Shown: piece after piece, positions 44,669-53,931 of the stretch | How the letters are laid out: each line of letters opens with the position of its first letter | Numbering within the stretch: position 1 is the stretch's first letter | DNA from: Streptomyces sp. NRRL B-24484 | GTDB taxonomy: Bacteria; Actinomycetota; Actinomycetes; Streptomycetales; Streptomycetaceae | NCBI RefSeq assembly: GCF_000717715.1 | Contig: NZ_JOAI01000013.1 | Span: 1 to 64,000 of the forward strand | Reading direction: 5' to 3' | Length of the DNA: 64,000 nt | The notes under the pieces: generated by a model | Databases searched by the model: none | What the model was told of the DNA's origin: nothing | What the model saw: only the letters and a program-made list of their open reading frames with translations | Program-made: the position numbers and the translations under genes

Positions 44669-46711
44669 ATGGACGTCAAGCGATACTTCCGTGCGCCGAT
44701 CATGTGGATCGTGCTGGCCGTCCTCGCCGTCATCGTGTTGATGCAGGTCGTCTCGGACTCGAGCGGCTACAAGACGGCGGACACCGGCCAGGTCATTGCG
44801 GCGATCAACAGCAACCAGGTCAAGCAGGCGCAGCTCACCACCGGTGACTCCAACCTGATCAAGATCGAGCTGAAGGACGGCCAGCAGCTGCCGGCCAAGG
44901 CCAACGGCAAGGCCCCCAGCGGCAGCAAGTTCCAGGCTTCGTACGTCTCGGACGGTCAGGCGAACGCGATCGCCGACACGCTCCAGCAGTCGTACAAGAA
45001 CGGCCAGCTGCCCAACAACTACACCGTCACCCCGGAGCGGCAGTCGACCTTCGTCAGCCTCCTGCTGTCGATGCTGCCGATCGTCATCATCGTCCTCGTC
45101 TTCCTGTTCCTGATGAACCAGATGCAGGGTGGCGGCTCCCGGGTCATGCAGTTCGGCAAGTCCAAGGCCAAGCTGCTCACCAAGGACACCCCGAAGACCA
45201 CCTTCTCGGACGTCGCGGGCGCGGACGAGGCGGTGGAGGAGCTCCAGGAGATCAAGGAGTTCCTCCAGGAGCCGTCGAAGTTCCAGGCCGTCGGCGCCAA
45301 GATCCCCAAGGGCGTGCTGCTCTACGGCCCGCCCGGCACCGGCAAGACCCTGCTGGCGCGTGCGGTGGCCGGCGAGGCCGGCGTGCCGTTCTACTCCATC
45401 TCCGGTTCCGACTTCGTCGAGATGTTCGTCGGTGTCGGTGCCTCCCGGGTGCGCGACCTGTTCGAGCAGGCCAAGGCGAACGCCCCGGCGATCATCTTCG
45501 TCGACGAGATCGACGCCGTCGGCCGGCACCGCGGTGCGGGCCTCGGCGGCGGCCACGACGAGCGCGAGCAGACCCTGAACCAGCTGCTCGTCGAGATGGA
45601 CGGCTTCGACGTGAAGGGCGGCGTCATCCTGATCGCCGCCACCAACCGCCCGGACATCCTGGACCCGGCGCTGCTGCGCCCGGGCCGCTTCGACCGGCAG
45701 ATCGCCGTCGAGCGCCCCGACCTCCAGGGCCGCCTGGACATCCTCAAGGTGCACCAGAAGGGCAAGCCGATCGCGCCCGACGTCGACCTCTCGGCCGTCG
45801 CCAAGCGCACCCCCGGCTTCACCGGGGCGGACCTCTCCAACGTCCTCAACGAGGCGGCTCTGCTGACCGCCCGCTCGGACAAGAAGCTGATCGACAACCT
45901 CGTCCTCGACGAGGCCATCGACCGCGTCGTGGCCGGCCCGCAGAAGCGGACCCGGATCATGTCCGACCGCGAGAAGAAGATCACCGCGTACCACGAGGGC
46001 GGCCACGCCCTGGTCGCGGCGGCCTCCCCGAACGCGGACCCGGTCCACAAGATCACCATCCTGTCCCGCGGCCGCGCCCTGGGCTACACGATGGTGCTCC
46101 CGGACGAGGACAAGTACTCGACCACCCGCAACGAGATGCTCGACCAGCTGGCCTACATGCTGGGCGGCCGCGCCGCGGAGGAGCTGGTCTTCCACGACCC
46201 GACCACCGGCGCGTCCAACGACATCGAGAAGGCCACCGCCACGGCCCGCGCGATGGTCACCCAGTACGGCATGAGCGAGCGCCTCGGCGCGATCAAGTTC
46301 GGCTCCGGCGACTCCGAGCCGTTCCTCGGCCGTGAGATGGCCCACCAGCGCGACTACTCCGAGGAGATCGCCGGGCTGGTGGACGAGGAGGTCAAGAAGC
46401 TCATCGAGAACGCGCACAACGAGGCCTGGGAGATCCTGGTCGAGAACCGCGACGTGCTCGACAACCTCGTGCTGGAGCTGCTGGAGAAGGAGACGCTGAA
46501 CAAGGAGCAGATCGCCGAGGTCTTCTCCACGATCGTGAAGCGCCCCGCCCGCCCCGCGTGGACGGGCTCCTCCCGCCGCACCCCGTCCACCCGCCCGCCG
46601 GTGCAGTCCCCGAAGGAGCTGGCGCTGACCAACGGCGTCGTCTCCTCCCACGAGGCCGCCCCGGTGGACGTCATGAAGCTGCCGCCCGCCGAGGGCTCCA
46701 CCGAGAGCTGA
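44669..46711 (+). CDS. ftsH: ATP-dependent zinc metalloprotease FtsH
   Basis: 680 aa from ATG 44669 ([10 protein letters not shown], the family start). Two membrane helices (about 9-27 and 120-140) flank an extracytoplasmic segment. The AAA domain has Walker A GPPGTGKT, Walker [12 protein letters not shown] and [23 protein letters not shown]. The zinc protease motif is HEGGH with a downstream Glu/Asp ligand. It degrades membrane and regulatory proteins and acts as a hexamer. The C-terminus is a Pro/Ser-rich tail ending near PAEGSTES. The open frame from GTG 44633 adds an unlikely extension. Confidence 0.96.
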   Translation: MDVKRYFRAPIMWIVLAVLAVIVLMQVVSDSSGYKTADTGQVIAAINSNQVKQAQLTTGDSNLIKIELKDGQQLPAKANGKAPSGSKFQASYVSDGQANAIADTLQQSYKNGQLPNNYTVTPERQSTFVSLLLSMLPIVIIVLVFLFLMNQMQGGGSRVMQFGKSKAKLLTKDTPKTTFSDVAGADEAVEELQEIKEFLQEPSKFQAVGAKIPKGVLLYGPPGTGKTLLARAVAGEAGVPFYSISGSDFVEMFVGVGASRVRDLFEQAKANAPAIIFVDEIDAVGRHRGAGLGGGHDEREQTLNQLLVEMDGFDVKGGVILIAATNRPDILDPALLRPGRFDRQIAVERPDLQGRLDILKVHQKGKPIAPDVDLSAVAKRTPGFTGADLSNVLNEAALLTARSDKKLIDNLVLDEAIDRVVAGPQKRTRIMSDREKKITAYHEGGHALVAAASPNADPVHKITILSRGRALGYTMVLPDEDKYSTTRNEMLDQLAYMLGGRAAEELVFHDPTTGASNDIEKATATARAMVTQYGMSERLGAIKFGSGDSEPFLGREMAHQRDYSEEIAGLVDEEVKKLIENAHNEAWEILVENRDVLDNLVLELLEKETLNKEQIAEVFSTIVKRPARPAWTGSSRRTPSTRPPVQSPKELALTNGVVSSHEAAPVDVMKLPPAEGSTES

Positions 46712-46730
46712 GCGGCCGCCCGTACGGAAT

Positions 46731-46774
46731 GAATGCCGCGCCCCCGGGGTTTGTACCCTGGAGGCGCGGCATTC
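46731..46774 (+). terminator. Terminator between ftsH and folE
   Basis: A perfect 12-bp outer stem joins 46731-46742 and 46763-46774. An inner GGGT/ACCC stem caps it. It separates ftsH from the fol cluster. Confidence 0.78.
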
Positions 46775-46838
46775 GTGCTGCCGGGCCCCGTGCCCGACGA
46801 ACGGACCCCCACTGGCAATGAGGCAAGCGAGGCCCCGC

Positions 46839-47444
46839 ATGATCGACCCGGTGACTCTCGAGGGCGAGCCCGCCATCGGGCACTTCGACCAGAAGCGCGC
46901 GGAGAACGCGGTCCGCGAGCTGCTCATCGCCGTCGGCGAGGACCCGGACCGCGAGGGCCTGCTGGAGACGCCGGCCCGCGTGGCCCGCGCCTACCAGGAG
47001 ATATTCGCGGGTCTGTGGCAGCAGCCCGAGGACGTGCTCACCACCACCTTCGACATCGGCCACGACGAGATGGTGCTGGTGAAGGACATCGAGGTCTTCT
47101 CGACCTGCGAGCACCACCTGGTGCCCTTCCGCGGCGTCGCGCACGTCGGCTACATCCCGGCCACCACCGGCAAGATCACGGGCCTGTCGAAGCTCGCCCG
47201 GCTGGTCGACGTGTACGCCCGCCGGCCGCAGGTCCAGGAGCGGCTGACCAGCCAGGTCGCCGACGCCCTGATGCGGATCCTGGAGCCCCGCGGTGCGATC
47301 GTCGTCATCGAGTGCGAGCACATGTGCATGTCGATGCGCGGCATCCGCAAGCCCGGCGCCAAGACCATCACCTCGGCCGTCCGCGGCCAGCTCCGCGACC
47401 CGGCCACCCGCGCCGAGGCGATGAGCCTGATCGCCGCCAAGTAG
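46839..47444 (+). CDS. folE: GTP cyclohydrolase I
   Basis: First committed enzyme of tetrahydrofolate synthesis, 201 aa. Zinc and active-site motifs are intact: [31 protein letters not shown] and [22 protein letters not shown] lies 6 bases before ATG 46839; an ATG at 46818 would add seven residues. The other folate genes (folP, folB, folK) lie 4-6 kb downstream. Confidence 0.96.
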   Translation: MIDPVTLEGEPAIGHFDQKRAENAVRELLIAVGEDPDREGLLETPARVARAYQEIFAGLWQQPEDVLTTTFDIGHDEMVLVKDIEVFSTCEHHLVPFRGVAHVGYIPATTGKITGLSKLARLVDVYARRPQVQERLTSQVADALMRILEPRGAIVVIECEHMCMSMRGIRKPGAKTITSAVRGQLRDPATRAEAMSLIAAK

Positions 47445-47481
47445 CACCCCGCGGCGGCGCCCGCAGCACCCGCGCCGCGGA

Positions 47482-47517
47482 CGTCCGGCGGGCCGGTCAC
47501 CACCGGCCCGCCGGACG
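47482..47517. terminator. Bidirectional terminator, folE / esterase
   Basis: A perfect 16-bp stem joins 47482-47497 and 47502-47517 around the tetraloop CACC, between converging genes. Confidence 0.87.
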
Positions 47518-47547
47518 CGTTCCGGGACGGCCCCGGGGCCGCCGCGG

Positions 47548-48732
47548 CTACTGCCGGGGCTCGCGGTCCGGCGGCGGGGCCAGGTGGTCGCTCATCCACT
47601 CCAGCGCCGCGGGCAGCTCCCGCCGCCAGGTCTCGAAGCTGTGCCCGCCGTCGTCCAGGAAGAGCGAGTCCACGGTGAAGTCCTGGTTGTTCGCCGCGAC
47701 CTGCTGGGCGGTCGCCAGGAACTGCTGGGTCGCCTGGTAGTTGTCCTCCGTCCTGGTGCTGACCACCAGCAGCGCCGCGTGCGGGGCCGGCAGGTTCTTC
47801 AGCCGCCAGTTCAGGTCCGACTGCGAGGCGGCCTGCGCGTCGCCGTGGAAGAGGTCGCCGTCCGTCCAGCGGTCGTTCGGCACCTGGTAGTCCGCGTGCA
47901 GGGCGGCCGCGTTCGGGAAGGCGTCCGGGCTGCGCATCGCCATCCGCAGCGCGCAGCTCCCCCCGGTCGAATAACCGAACACCCCCCAAGAGGCGGGGGA
48001 GTGGCTCGCCCGGTAGGCGGATCTGATCGCCGTCGGGACGTCCTTGGTGAACCAGGTCTCGGAGCGCGGCCCGCCGGCCACGTCCACGCACTCGGTGTTC
48101 CGCGGCGGTGCCACCGTCGGCCGGGCCATCACCACGATCGTCGGCGACATCCGGCCCGCCCGCTCCAGCTCCGACACCGTCTGCGGCACCTGCAGCCCCT
48201 CCACCAGGTGCAGCGACGGCCCGGGGTAGCCGCCGATCGCCAGCATCACCGGGAACCGTTCGCGTGCGTACTTCGGGACGAAGTACTCCGGCGGAAGGTA
48301 GACGAAGACCTGGTCGGACAGCCCCGACTCGGTGCCCGTCACCTTCACCGAGTCGACCCGGCCGACCTCCTCCGGCTTGCCGGCCGGCAGGACGTCCTTC
48401 ACCGTCTCCAGGCCGCCCTCGGAGGTCGGCTCGACCAGCTTCTGGGAGTCCGGTGCGGCCCCCTTGGCGTGCTCCGAGCTGGTCAGCGCCAGTGCCGCCC
48501 CGCCCGGGTGCAGCAGGTCGTTCCACGAGGTGTAGAAGCTGTACGCGTTGTTGACCGAGAGGGCCAGCACCCCCAGCACCGAGACCTGAACCACCGTCAG
48601 CAGGCCGAGCCGCCCGAGCACCGCCAGGGGCCGCTGGCGGGCCAGCCGGGGCCACAGCCAGAGGGTCGCGACCAGGCCCGCGGCCGCCGTCGCGATCAGC
48701 GAGTACACCAGCGACCTGCTGGTCAGTTCCAT
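47548..48732 (-). CDS. Membrane-anchored alpha/beta hydrolase (esterase family)
   Basis: 394 aa from ATG 48732, with GAAGG 8 bases upstream. Two N-terminal membrane helices (about 10-28 and 40-60) precede an extracytoplasmic esterase domain of the esterase D / mycolyltransferase-like fold. The nucleophile elbow is GYSTGG, the acid probably lies in TRTEDNYQ and the His in DGGHSFETW. Similar proteins occur as Streptomyces putative esterases; the substrate is unknown. It converges on folE and is divergent from the mprF-like gene. Confidence 0.85.
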   Translation of the reverse strand: MELTSRSLVYSLIATAAAGLVATLWLWPRLARQRPLAVLGRLGLLTVVQVSVLGVLALSVNNAYSFYTSWNDLLHPGGAALALTSSEHAKGAAPDSQKLVEPTSEGGLETVKDVLPAGKPEEVGRVDSVKVTGTESGLSDQVFVYLPPEYFVPKYARERFPVMLAIGGYPGPSLHLVEGLQVPQTVSELERAGRMSPTIVVMARPTVAPPRNTECVDVAGGPRSETWFTKDVPTAIRSAYRASHSPASWGVFGYSTGGSCALRMAMRSPDAFPNAAALHADYQVPNDRWTDGDLFHGDAQAASQSDLNWRLKNLPAPHAALLVVSTRTEDNYQATQQFLATAQQVAANNQDFTVDSLFLDDGGHSFETWRRELPAALEWMSDHLAPPPDREPRQ

Positions 48733-48747
48733 GGCGGCGCCTTCCAT

Positions 48748-49167
48748 CGGGCGGGGTGGGGCCAGGGTTCATCGTGCGTTCGCCCACCGACCCGGGCCAC
48801 CGGGGCTAGCCTGACCGGGCGTCGGATTCCCGCTCCGCCCGGGGTGCTGATCCGGGTGCAACCGAGGCCCTAGAATGCGGCGTCCACCGAGTGCAGTGCG
48901 TGAACCACCGTCCCTGCCGCGACGGCCGCTGCGCGCCGTCACCCGCGACCGCCGACCGACCGCCCGGCTCCCTGCCGGGCCGGGCCGGCAGCGGTCACCA
49001 CCCGTCCCCAGGCACCCCTCGGCCCGGGAGGCGCCCGCCCGGCACACCCGCCGGCGGGACCTTCTTGACCAGCGGATTGCCCGATCAAGGAATAGTCATG
49101 AAGGTCCATCACAACTCCTACTTCGGAGTGACAGGACGACCCGGATCAGCCCCTACGCTGAACTTCC
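48748..49167 (+). promoter_or_regulatory. Long leader region upstream of the mprF-like gene
   Basis: TAGAAT (48871-48876) is a good -10 with a predicted start near 48883, giving a leader of about 285 bases. A second pair, TGACAG (49129-49134) and TACGCT (49154-49159), would start near 49166, making the mprF-like ATG almost leaderless. The last 90 bases are AT-richer. A 30-codon frame with a ribosome-binding site overlaps the gene start. An alternative frame from GTG 48891 (99 aa, Cys-rich start) is also open. Confidence 0.5.
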
Positions 49168-49190
49168 ATGAGCGTTCCCGTGTCCGTTGA
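49098..49190 (+). CDS. Possible 30-residue leader peptide overlapping the mprF-like start
   Basis: ATG 49098 has AAGGA 6-8 bases upstream and encodes MKVHHNSYFGVTGRPGSAPT followed by LNFHERSRVR. It ends 23 bases inside the mprF-like gene in another frame. Its codons are less G+C-biased than those of its neighbours, which fits either a regulatory peptide or untranslated leader. No homologue is known to me. Confidence 0.3.
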   Translation: MKVHHNSYFGVTGRPGSAPTLNFHERSRVR

Positions 49191-51024
49191 GCCGTCGACC
49201 GAGCAGCCCCGCCGAGGCGGGCTGCAGACGCTGCGCACCCAGGCCGCGGCCGTCCCCCGCGCCTGGCTTCCGGGCGTGGTCGGCTACGCCTGCCTGCTGA
49301 TCGGCCTGCTCGACATCTGCAGCGCCGTCTTCCCGAAACTGCGCCACACCCGGATGCACACCTTCGCCGGGCAGCTGCCGGGCGCGACCACCACGCTCGC
49401 CGCGGCGGGCACGCTCATGGTCGGCGTCCTGCTGGTGCTCCTCGCCCACGCCCTGCGCCGCCGCAAGCGGCGCGCCTGGCGCGCGGTCGTCGTCCTGCTG
49501 CCCGTGGGCGCCGCCCTGCACCTGCTGCGCTGGCACCAGACCGGCCCCGCCGTGATCTCCCTGGTGCTGTTCGCGGTGATCCTGGTGCACCGCCGCGAGT
49601 TCTACGCCAAGGCCGACCCGCGCACCCGCTGGCGGGCCCTCGCCAACCTGGTCGTCATGGGCGTCTTCAGCGTCCTGCTCGGCCTGCTGATCGTGAGCGT
49701 CCACCCGAAGTCGGAGATCGGCGACCCGTCGACCCTCCAGCGCCTGCAGGAGACGGTCTACGGCCTCTTCGGCTTCGACGGCCCGATCCACTACGGCTCC
49801 GACCGGATCTCCGACCTGGTCGCCTACTCGCTCGGCGCGCTCGGCCTGCTGACCGCGTTCACCTCGGCCTACCTGCTGCTGCGCCCGGAGAAGCCCGAGC
49901 CGGAGCTCACCGTCGAGGACGAGGTCAGGGTCCGCGAGCTGCTCGCCCGGCACGGCACCCGCGACTCGCTCGGGTACTTCGCGCTCCGCCGCGACAAGAG
50001 CGTGCTCTTCTCGCCCTCCGGCAAGGCCGCCATCTCCTACCGCGTCGTCTCCGGCGTGATGCTCGCCTCCGGCGACCCGGTCGGCGACGTCGAGGCGTGG
50101 CCCGGCGCGATCAAGGTCTTCATGGCGGAGGCCCGCGAGCACGCCTGGGTCCCCGCGGTGATGGGCTGCAGCGAGGTCGGCGGCGAGGTCTGGACGCGCG
50201 AGGCAGGCCTCGACGCGCTGGAGCTCGGCGACGAGGCGATCGTCGACACCGCCACCTTCTCGCTCTCCGGCCGCGCCATGCGCAACGTCCGCCAGATGGT
50301 CAAGCGGATCGAGCGCAACGGCTACTCCTGCCAGGTCCGCCGGGTCGGCGACCTCACCCTGGAGGAGCGCCGGCAGATCGCCGACGCCGCCTGCCGCTGG
50401 CGCGGCACCGACACCGAGCGCGGCTTCTCCATGGCGCTCGGCCGCTTCGGCGACCCGACCGACGACCGCTGCGTCGTCGTCACCGCCCACAAGGCCCCGG
50501 CCGAGGGCGAGCCGGCCGGCGCGCCCGGCAGCGACCTCAAGGCCGTGCTGCACTTCGTGCCCTGGGGCCCGGACGGCATCTCGCTGGAGCTGATGCGCCG
50601 CGACCGCGAGGCCGACCCCGGCCTCAACGAGCTGCTCATCGTCGCCGCCCTGCAGGCCGTCCCGGCGATGGGCGTCAAGCGGGTGTCGCTGAACTTCGCG
50701 ATGTTCCGCTCCGCCCTCGCCCGCGGCGAGCGGATCGGCGCCGGCCCCGTGCTGCGCGCCTGGCGAGGCCTGCTGGTGTTCCTCTCCCGCTGGTTCCAGA
50801 TCGAGTCGCTGTACAAGTTCAACGCCAAGTTCCAGCCGGAGTGGGAGCCCCGCTTCCTCGTCTACAAGCAGACCCGCGACCTCCCGCGGATCGGCTTCGC
50901 CGCGATGCAGGCGGAGGCCTTCATCACCCTCGGCATGCCCCGCCTGGGCCGCTCCAAGCAGCGCCAGGGCCTCATGCCCGAGCCCGACCAGGCCCGGCTC
51001 GCCGCCGTCACCGAGGCGGCCTGA
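49168..51024 (+). CDS. MprF-like phosphatidylglycerol lysyltransferase (DUF2156)
   Basis: 618 aa. Six or so membrane helices (about 32-245) precede a C-terminal DUF2156 tandem-GNAT domain (about 255-600). That domain has the family blocks YFALRRDKSVLFSPSGKAAISYRVV, GDPVG, GFSMALGRFGDP and NFAMFRSALARGERIG, ending YKFNAKFQPEWEPRFLVYK. Such enzymes transfer lysine or another amino acid from its tRNA to phosphatidylglycerol, changing surface charge. The flippase half is shorter than in Staphylococcus MprF. It lacks the LysRS fusion of mycobacterial LysX. Confidence 0.88.
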   Translation: MSVPVSVEPSTEQPRRGGLQTLRTQAAAVPRAWLPGVVGYACLLIGLLDICSAVFPKLRHTRMHTFAGQLPGATTTLAAAGTLMVGVLLVLLAHALRRRKRRAWRAVVVLLPVGAALHLLRWHQTGPAVISLVLFAVILVHRREFYAKADPRTRWRALANLVVMGVFSVLLGLLIVSVHPKSEIGDPSTLQRLQETVYGLFGFDGPIHYGSDRISDLVAYSLGALGLLTAFTSAYLLLRPEKPEPELTVEDEVRVRELLARHGTRDSLGYFALRRDKSVLFSPSGKAAISYRVVSGVMLASGDPVGDVEAWPGAIKVFMAEAREHAWVPAVMGCSEVGGEVWTREAGLDALELGDEAIVDTATFSLSGRAMRNVRQMVKRIERNGYSCQVRRVGDLTLEERRQIADAACRWRGTDTERGFSMALGRFGDPTDDRCVVVTAHKAPAEGEPAGAPGSDLKAVLHFVPWGPDGISLELMRRDREADPGLNELLIVAALQAVPAMGVKRVSLNFAMFRSALARGERIGAGPVLRAWRGLLVFLSRWFQIESLYKFNAKFQPEWEPRFLVYKQTRDLPRIGFAAMQAEAFITLGMPRLGRSKQRQGLMPEPDQARLAAVTEAA

Positions 51025-51073
51025 CCGACCGGCCGCGCGGCACGGCCCGCACGGCCCGGTCCGCACCACCACC

Positions 51074-51113
51074 CGCCCGCGGCGGGCACCGACCCCGGTG
51101 CCCGCCGCGGGCG
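51074..51113 (+). terminator. Terminator after the mprF-like gene
   Basis: A perfect 17-bp stem joins 51074-51090 and 51097-51113 around a 6-base loop. Confidence 0.87.
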
Positions 51114-51148
51114 CGTTCCGGCGTCCTGATCCGGCCGCCGGGTGGCTC

Positions 51149-51161
51149 GATAATGGCCCCA
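51149..51161 (+). promoter_or_regulatory. Leaderless -10 of folP
   Basis: GATAAT (51149-51154) is an excellent -10 and ends 6 bases before ATG 51161; no Shine-Dalgarno sequence is present. It is probably the promoter of the folP-NTF2-folB-folK operon. Confidence 0.6.
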
Positions 51162-52015
51162 TGGACAACCTGCCCGGCCTCCCGACCCTCGACCGCTGCG
51201 CCGTGATGGGGGTGGTCAACGTCACTCCCGACTCCTTCTCCGACGGCGGCCTGTGGCTCGATCCGGCCGCGGCGGTGGCGCACGGGCTGCGGCTCACCGC
51301 ACAGGGCGCCGACCTGATCGACGTCGGCGGCGAGTCCACCCGGCCCGGTGCCCGGCGGGTCACCGAGGAGGAGGAGCTGCGCCGGGTCGTCCCGGTCGTC
51401 CGCGAGCTCGCCGCCGCCGGCGCGGTCGTCTCGGTGGACACCATGCGGGCGAACGTCGCCGCCGCCGCGGTGGAGGCCGGCGCCCGGCTGGTCAACGACG
51501 TCTCCGGCGGCCTGGCCGACCCCGGGATGGCCGAGGTGGTCGCCGCCACCGGCGCGCCCTTCGTGGTGATGCACTGGCGCGGCCAGTCCGCCGACATGGA
51601 CTCCCTCGCCGTCTACGACGACGTGGTCGCCGACGTCACCGCCGAGCTCACCGCCCGGGTGGCCGCCCTGCTGGCCGCCGGCGTCAAGGAGGAGCAGCTC
51701 GTCCTCGACCCCGGCCTCGGCTTCGCCAAGACCTCCGAGCACAACTGGGCCCTGCTCGGCCGGCTCGACGCCCTGACCTCGCTCGGCCGCCCCGTGCTCG
51801 TCGCCGCTTCGCGCAAGCGCTTCCTGGGTACGCTGCTCGCCAACCCGGAAACCGGGGAGCTGCGCCCGGCGAGGCAGCGGGACGACGCCACCGCGGCGGT
51901 CTCCGTGCTCTCCGCCCGGGCCGGCGCCTGGGCCGTCCGGGTGCACGACGTGGCCGGCACGGCGGACGCCGTACGAGTGGTCGCGGCCTGGCAGCAGGCC
52001 GCCCGAAGGGGGTAG
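51161..52015 (+). CDS. folP: Dihydropteroate synthase
   Basis: 284 aa, the sulfonamide target, condensing pterin pyrophosphate with p-aminobenzoate. Signatures: MGVVNVTPDSFSDGG, LIDVGGESTRPGA, VSVDTMRANVA, LVNDVSGG, VLDPGLGFAKT and AASRKRFLG. ATG 51161 is fixed by the leaderless promoter. The NTF2-like gene follows, then folB and folK. Confidence 0.96.
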   Translation: MDNLPGLPTLDRCAVMGVVNVTPDSFSDGGLWLDPAAAVAHGLRLTAQGADLIDVGGESTRPGARRVTEEEELRRVVPVVRELAAAGAVVSVDTMRANVAAAAVEAGARLVNDVSGGLADPGMAEVVAATGAPFVVMHWRGQSADMDSLAVYDDVVADVTAELTARVAALLAAGVKEEQLVLDPGLGFAKTSEHNWALLGRLDALTSLGRPVLVAASRKRFLGTLLANPETGELRPARQRDDATAAVSVLSARAGAWAVRVHDVAGTADAVRVVAAWQQAARRG

Positions 52016-52088
52016 GCGTGGCAGGAGCCCGGCAGGAGGCACAGTGCGGGACGACGACGAGGCCGGCCCGCCGATCGGAGGCGGCGCG

Positions 52089-52565
52089 ATGAGCGGCGAC
52101 CGGGCGGCGGCCCTGGAAGTGGACCGCGAGGCCGTCCTGGCGGCGAACCAGGCGCTCTACGAGGCACTGGAGAACGGCGACCTGGAGGCCGTCGAGTCCA
52201 TCTGGCTGGGCGCCGGGGACGCCGACGACAAGACCGGCGTGGTCTGCGTCCACCCCGGCTGGCCGGTGCTGCGCGGGCGGGCCCAGGTCACCCGCTCGTA
52301 CATGCTGATCATGGCCAACACCGAGTACATCCAGTTCTTCCTGACCGACGTCGAGTGCGAGGTGCAGGGCGATGTGGCCCTCGTCACCTGCACCGAGAAC
52401 ATCCTCTCCGGCGGCGAGGCCGAGGAGGAGGGCGAACTCGGCCCGCTGGTCGGCGGCAAGGTCGTCTCCACCAACCTCTTCCGCCGCACCCAGGACGGCT
52501 GGCGGATCTGGTCGCACCACGGCTCACCCGTTCTGACCAGCGGAGACGACGAGGACGAGGACTGA
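52089..52565 (+). CDS. NTF2/SnoaL-like protein within the folate operon
   Basis: 158 aa from ATG 52089 (GGAGG 7 bases upstream). A GTG at 52044 also has AGGAGG 4 bases upstream and would give 173 aa, so the start is uncertain. The fold is the cone-shaped NTF2/SnoaL type: LAANQALYEALENGDLEAV, GWPVLRGRAQV and FRRTQDGWRIWSHHGSPV. The end is acidic (GDDEDED). Its constant place between folP and folB suggests a folate-linked role, but the chemistry is unknown. Confidence 0.82.
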   Translation: MSGDRAAALEVDREAVLAANQALYEALENGDLEAVESIWLGAGDADDKTGVVCVHPGWPVLRGRAQVTRSYMLIMANTEYIQFFLTDVECEVQGDVALVTCTENILSGGEAEEEGELGPLVGGKVVSTNLFRRTQDGWRIWSHHGSPVLTSGDDEDED

Positions 52566-52769
52566 CCCCGGAGGACGGCCCCGCAGCGTCACCGGAACGG
52601 CCCGAAACGTTCACGTCAATCGCCGATCCGGCGTGCGTGGCGCCCCGCCCTGCCGGGTAGACGGTCTGGACCGCGGGCACCCGGAGGTAGATTCGAGGGA
52701 CTGCGGGCGACGGTGCCCGCCTTCGCCCTGCCCTCGGTCGGGGCCGTCTTCCTGGGAGCAGTGATTCGT

Positions 52770-53132
52770 TTGCTGGACCGCGTCACCCTGCGGGGCCTGC
52801 GTGCCCGCGGCCACCACGGCGTCTTCGAACGGGAGCGCATCGAGGGCCAGACCTTCGTCGTCGACCTCGTGCTCTTCCTGGACACCCGGCCGGCAGCGGC
52901 GGGTGACGACCTCACCAGGACCGCCCACTACGGCGTGATCGCCGAGGAGGTCACCGCGGTCATCGCGGGCGACCCCGTGGACCTGATCGAGACGCTCGCC
53001 CAGCGCATCGCCGACCAGTGCCTCAAGCACGAGCCCGTCCAGGAGGTCGAGGTCACCGTGCACAAGCCGGACGCCCCGATCACCGTCCCGTTCGACGACG
53101 TGACCGTCACCATCCACCGGGGCCGCGCATGA
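52770..53132 (+). CDS. folB: Dihydroneopterin aldolase
   Basis: 120 aa from TTG 52770 (MLDRVTLRG, the usual start of the family). A GTG at 52761 lies only two bases after GGGAG and is the alternative. Motifs RGHHGVFERERIEGQTF and LDLIETLAQRIAD are characteristic. It makes hydroxymethyldihydropterin for FolK. Its TGA at 53130-53132 lies 40 bases before folK. Confidence 0.92.
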   Translation: MLDRVTLRGLRARGHHGVFERERIEGQTFVVDLVLFLDTRPAAAGDDLTRTAHYGVIAEEVTAVIAGDPVDLIETLAQRIADQCLKHEPVQEVEVTVHKPDAPITVPFDDVTVTIHRGRA

Positions 53133-53172
53133 CGTGCCGGCTGCCCCGTCCCCGAGCCGCAGAGGGAATCCG

Positions 53173-53772
53173 ATGAGCACCAGCGACCCGACCGCCTCGC
53201 CGACCACGTTCGACCTGGAGCGCCGGGTGGACAGTGCCGACTCCACCCTGCAGACCGTCCGCAACGCCGCGATCGCCCTCGGCGCCAACCTCGGCAACCG
53301 TCTGGAGACCCTCCAGGGCGCCGTGGACGCACTGGCCGACACCCCCGGCATCAAGGTCACCGCGGTGTCCGGCGTGTTCGAGACGGACGCCGTCGGCGGC
53401 CCCGCCGACCAGCCGTCCTACTTCAACGCCGTGGTGCTGCTGCGCACCACGCTGCCCGCCCCGTCGCTGCTGGAGCGCGGCAACGCCGTCGAGGACGCCT
53501 TCGGGCGGGTCCGCGAGGTCCACTGGGGCCCGCGCACCCTCGACGTCGACATCCTCGCGGTGGAGGGCGTCCTCAGCGACGACCCGCACCTGCTGCTGCC
53601 GCACCCGCGCGCCCACGAGCGCGCCTTCGTGCTCGCCCCCTGGCTGGACGCCGACCCGGCGGCCGAGGTACCCGGCCGCGGCCCCGTCGCCGACCTGCTC
53701 AAGGAACTCGGCGGCGAGGACGCCCAGGGCGTCCGCCGCCGCGCCGACCTGCGGCTGCGCCTGCCGGAATAG
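53173..53772 (+). CDS. folK: 2-amino-4-hydroxy-6-hydroxymethyldihydropteridine pyrophosphokinase
   Basis: 199 aa from ATG 53173, after GAGGGA at 6 bases. HPPK motifs are clear: ALGANLGNRLETLQ, SYFNAVVLLRTTL, EVHWGPRTLDVDIL and LLPHPRAHERAFVLAPW. The first 40 residues are an unconserved Ser/Thr/Asp-rich tail. It ends the folate operon before a 20-bp-stem terminator. Confidence 0.95.
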   Translation: MSTSDPTASPTTFDLERRVDSADSTLQTVRNAAIALGANLGNRLETLQGAVDALADTPGIKVTAVSGVFETDAVGGPADQPSYFNAVVLLRTTLPAPSLLERGNAVEDAFGRVREVHWGPRTLDVDILAVEGVLSDDPHLLLPHPRAHERAFVLAPWLDADPAAEVPGRGPVADLLKELGGEDAQGVRRRADLRLRLPE

Positions 53773-53781
53773 GACCGCCGC

Positions 53782-53822
53782 ACGGCCCGGCGGACGGGGA
53801 ACTTCCCCGTCCGCCGGGCCGT
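53782..53822 (+). terminator. Terminator of the folate operon
   Basis: 20-base arms 53782-53801 and 53803-53822 are perfect reverse complements separated by one C. Folded, this is an 18-bp stem with a tiny loop, 9 bases after the folK stop. Confidence 0.87.
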
Positions 53823-53931
53823 CCGTACAGGTGGCGCGCGACGGCCCGGTACGGTGGGCTCGCACCGCCGCACCGCGACGGTCCGTCAGGGACAGCAGTC
53901 CGTCGCCACCGCCGGGAAGGACATCGTCCGC

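Noticed and set aside
48891..49190. 99-codon frame with a Cys-rich start upstream of the mprF-like gene
   Set aside because: Pro/Gly/Arg-rich middle, no homologue recognised, and it runs into the mprF-like gene; only its last 30 codons have a ribosome-binding site and are listed as a weak candidate.
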